From Prorocentrum cordatum (lineage: Eukaryota; Sar; Dinophyceae; Prorocentrales; Prorocentraceae): DNA of 64,000 nt. A program made the translations under genes and the position numbers. Shown piece after piece: positions 63,926 through 64,000 of this stretch; positions within the stretch are counted from its first letter, which is position 1, and every line of letters begins with the position of its first letter. Below the pieces are notes generated by a model that was given only the letters and a program-made list of their open reading frames with translations, searched no databases and was not told the DNA's origin. Where the stretch lies: the NCBI GenBank assembly GCA_963575745.1, contig CAUYUJ010000713.1, positions 1 through 64,000 on the forward strand, given 5' to 3'.

Positions 63926-64000
63926 AGCATCCTCCTCCTCCTCCTCCTCCTCCTCCTCCTCCTCCTCCTCCTCCTCCTCCTCCTCCTCCGCACTAGTTAC
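63639..64000 (+). repeat. (CAG-CAT)n and (CCT)n, continuing to the window edge
   Basis: cat/cag triplets to about 63,845, a 45-bp cct patch, cat/cag again to 63,930, then pure cct to 63,988. The array probably runs on beyond the window. Confidence 0.95.

Noticed and set aside
1-64000. rRNA, tRNA or other structural RNA genes
   Set aside because: I looked for conserved rRNA and tRNA segments by eye and saw none; a covariance-model search would be decisive but could not be run.

Overview
The window looks like nuclear DNA of a dinoflagellate. The main reason is an exact copy of the dinoflagellate spliced leader (dinoSL; core GTAGCCATTTTGGCTCAAG) at 10896-10917, with a second near-perfect copy at 46941-46961 (minus strand). 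The sequence is GC-rich, packed with trinucleotide repeats, and shows no host protein gene, rRNA or tRNA that I can support. Every convincing coding region belongs to a retroelement. The species cannot be named from this sequence.

Layout: 1-3.4 kb holds the minus-strand remains of a reverse-transcriptase element that runs off the left edge. 3.4-6.1 kb is a three-unit tandem repeat of roughly 0.8-1 kb per unit, each unit headed by (CAA)n. 6.2-10.8 kb is non-coding DNA with two families of small inverted-repeat (MITE-like) elements and a 155-bp foldback. 10.9-17.85 kb is an apparently intact LINE (LINE-A, plus strand: zinc-finger/coiled-coil ORF1, then endonuclease, RT, RNase H and C-terminal Cys domain), starting at the dinoSL and bounded on both sides by (CCT)n. 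17.9-21.8 kb holds paralogous copies of the small repeats, including an apparent empty version of the LINE-A site, plus (CCT)n and (CA)n tracts. 21.8-26.7 kb is a 4.8-kb (TCG)n array. 26.77-36.69 kb is a near full-length but frameshifted Copia-type LTR retrotransposon on the minus strand, with 105/106-bp LTRs, a tRNA-Met-like primer site and a candidate 4-bp target duplication. 36.9-37.9 kb is a 5'-truncated LINE 3' end. 38.0-40.4 kb carries 81-bp, 75-bp and other short tandem repeats. 40.86-46.96 kb is a decayed minus-strand LINE (LINE-B). From 47.5 kb to the end, (CCT)n and (CAT)n blocks alternate, always on the same strand, broken by two unique islands (50.1-51.1 and 60.65-62.36 kb).

How it fits together: retroelement transcripts appear to have been trans-spliced with dinoSL, reverse-transcribed and re-inserted. 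All three recognisable LINEs sit inside CCT/GGA tracts, and the LTRs of the Copia element also carry a 17/21 dinoSL-like segment in sense. The most interesting material is this link between spliced leader, LINE mobility and CCT microsatellites, supported by a paralogous empty site inside the window. Very long open frames through the trinucleotide arrays are repeat artefacts and are not annotated as genes.
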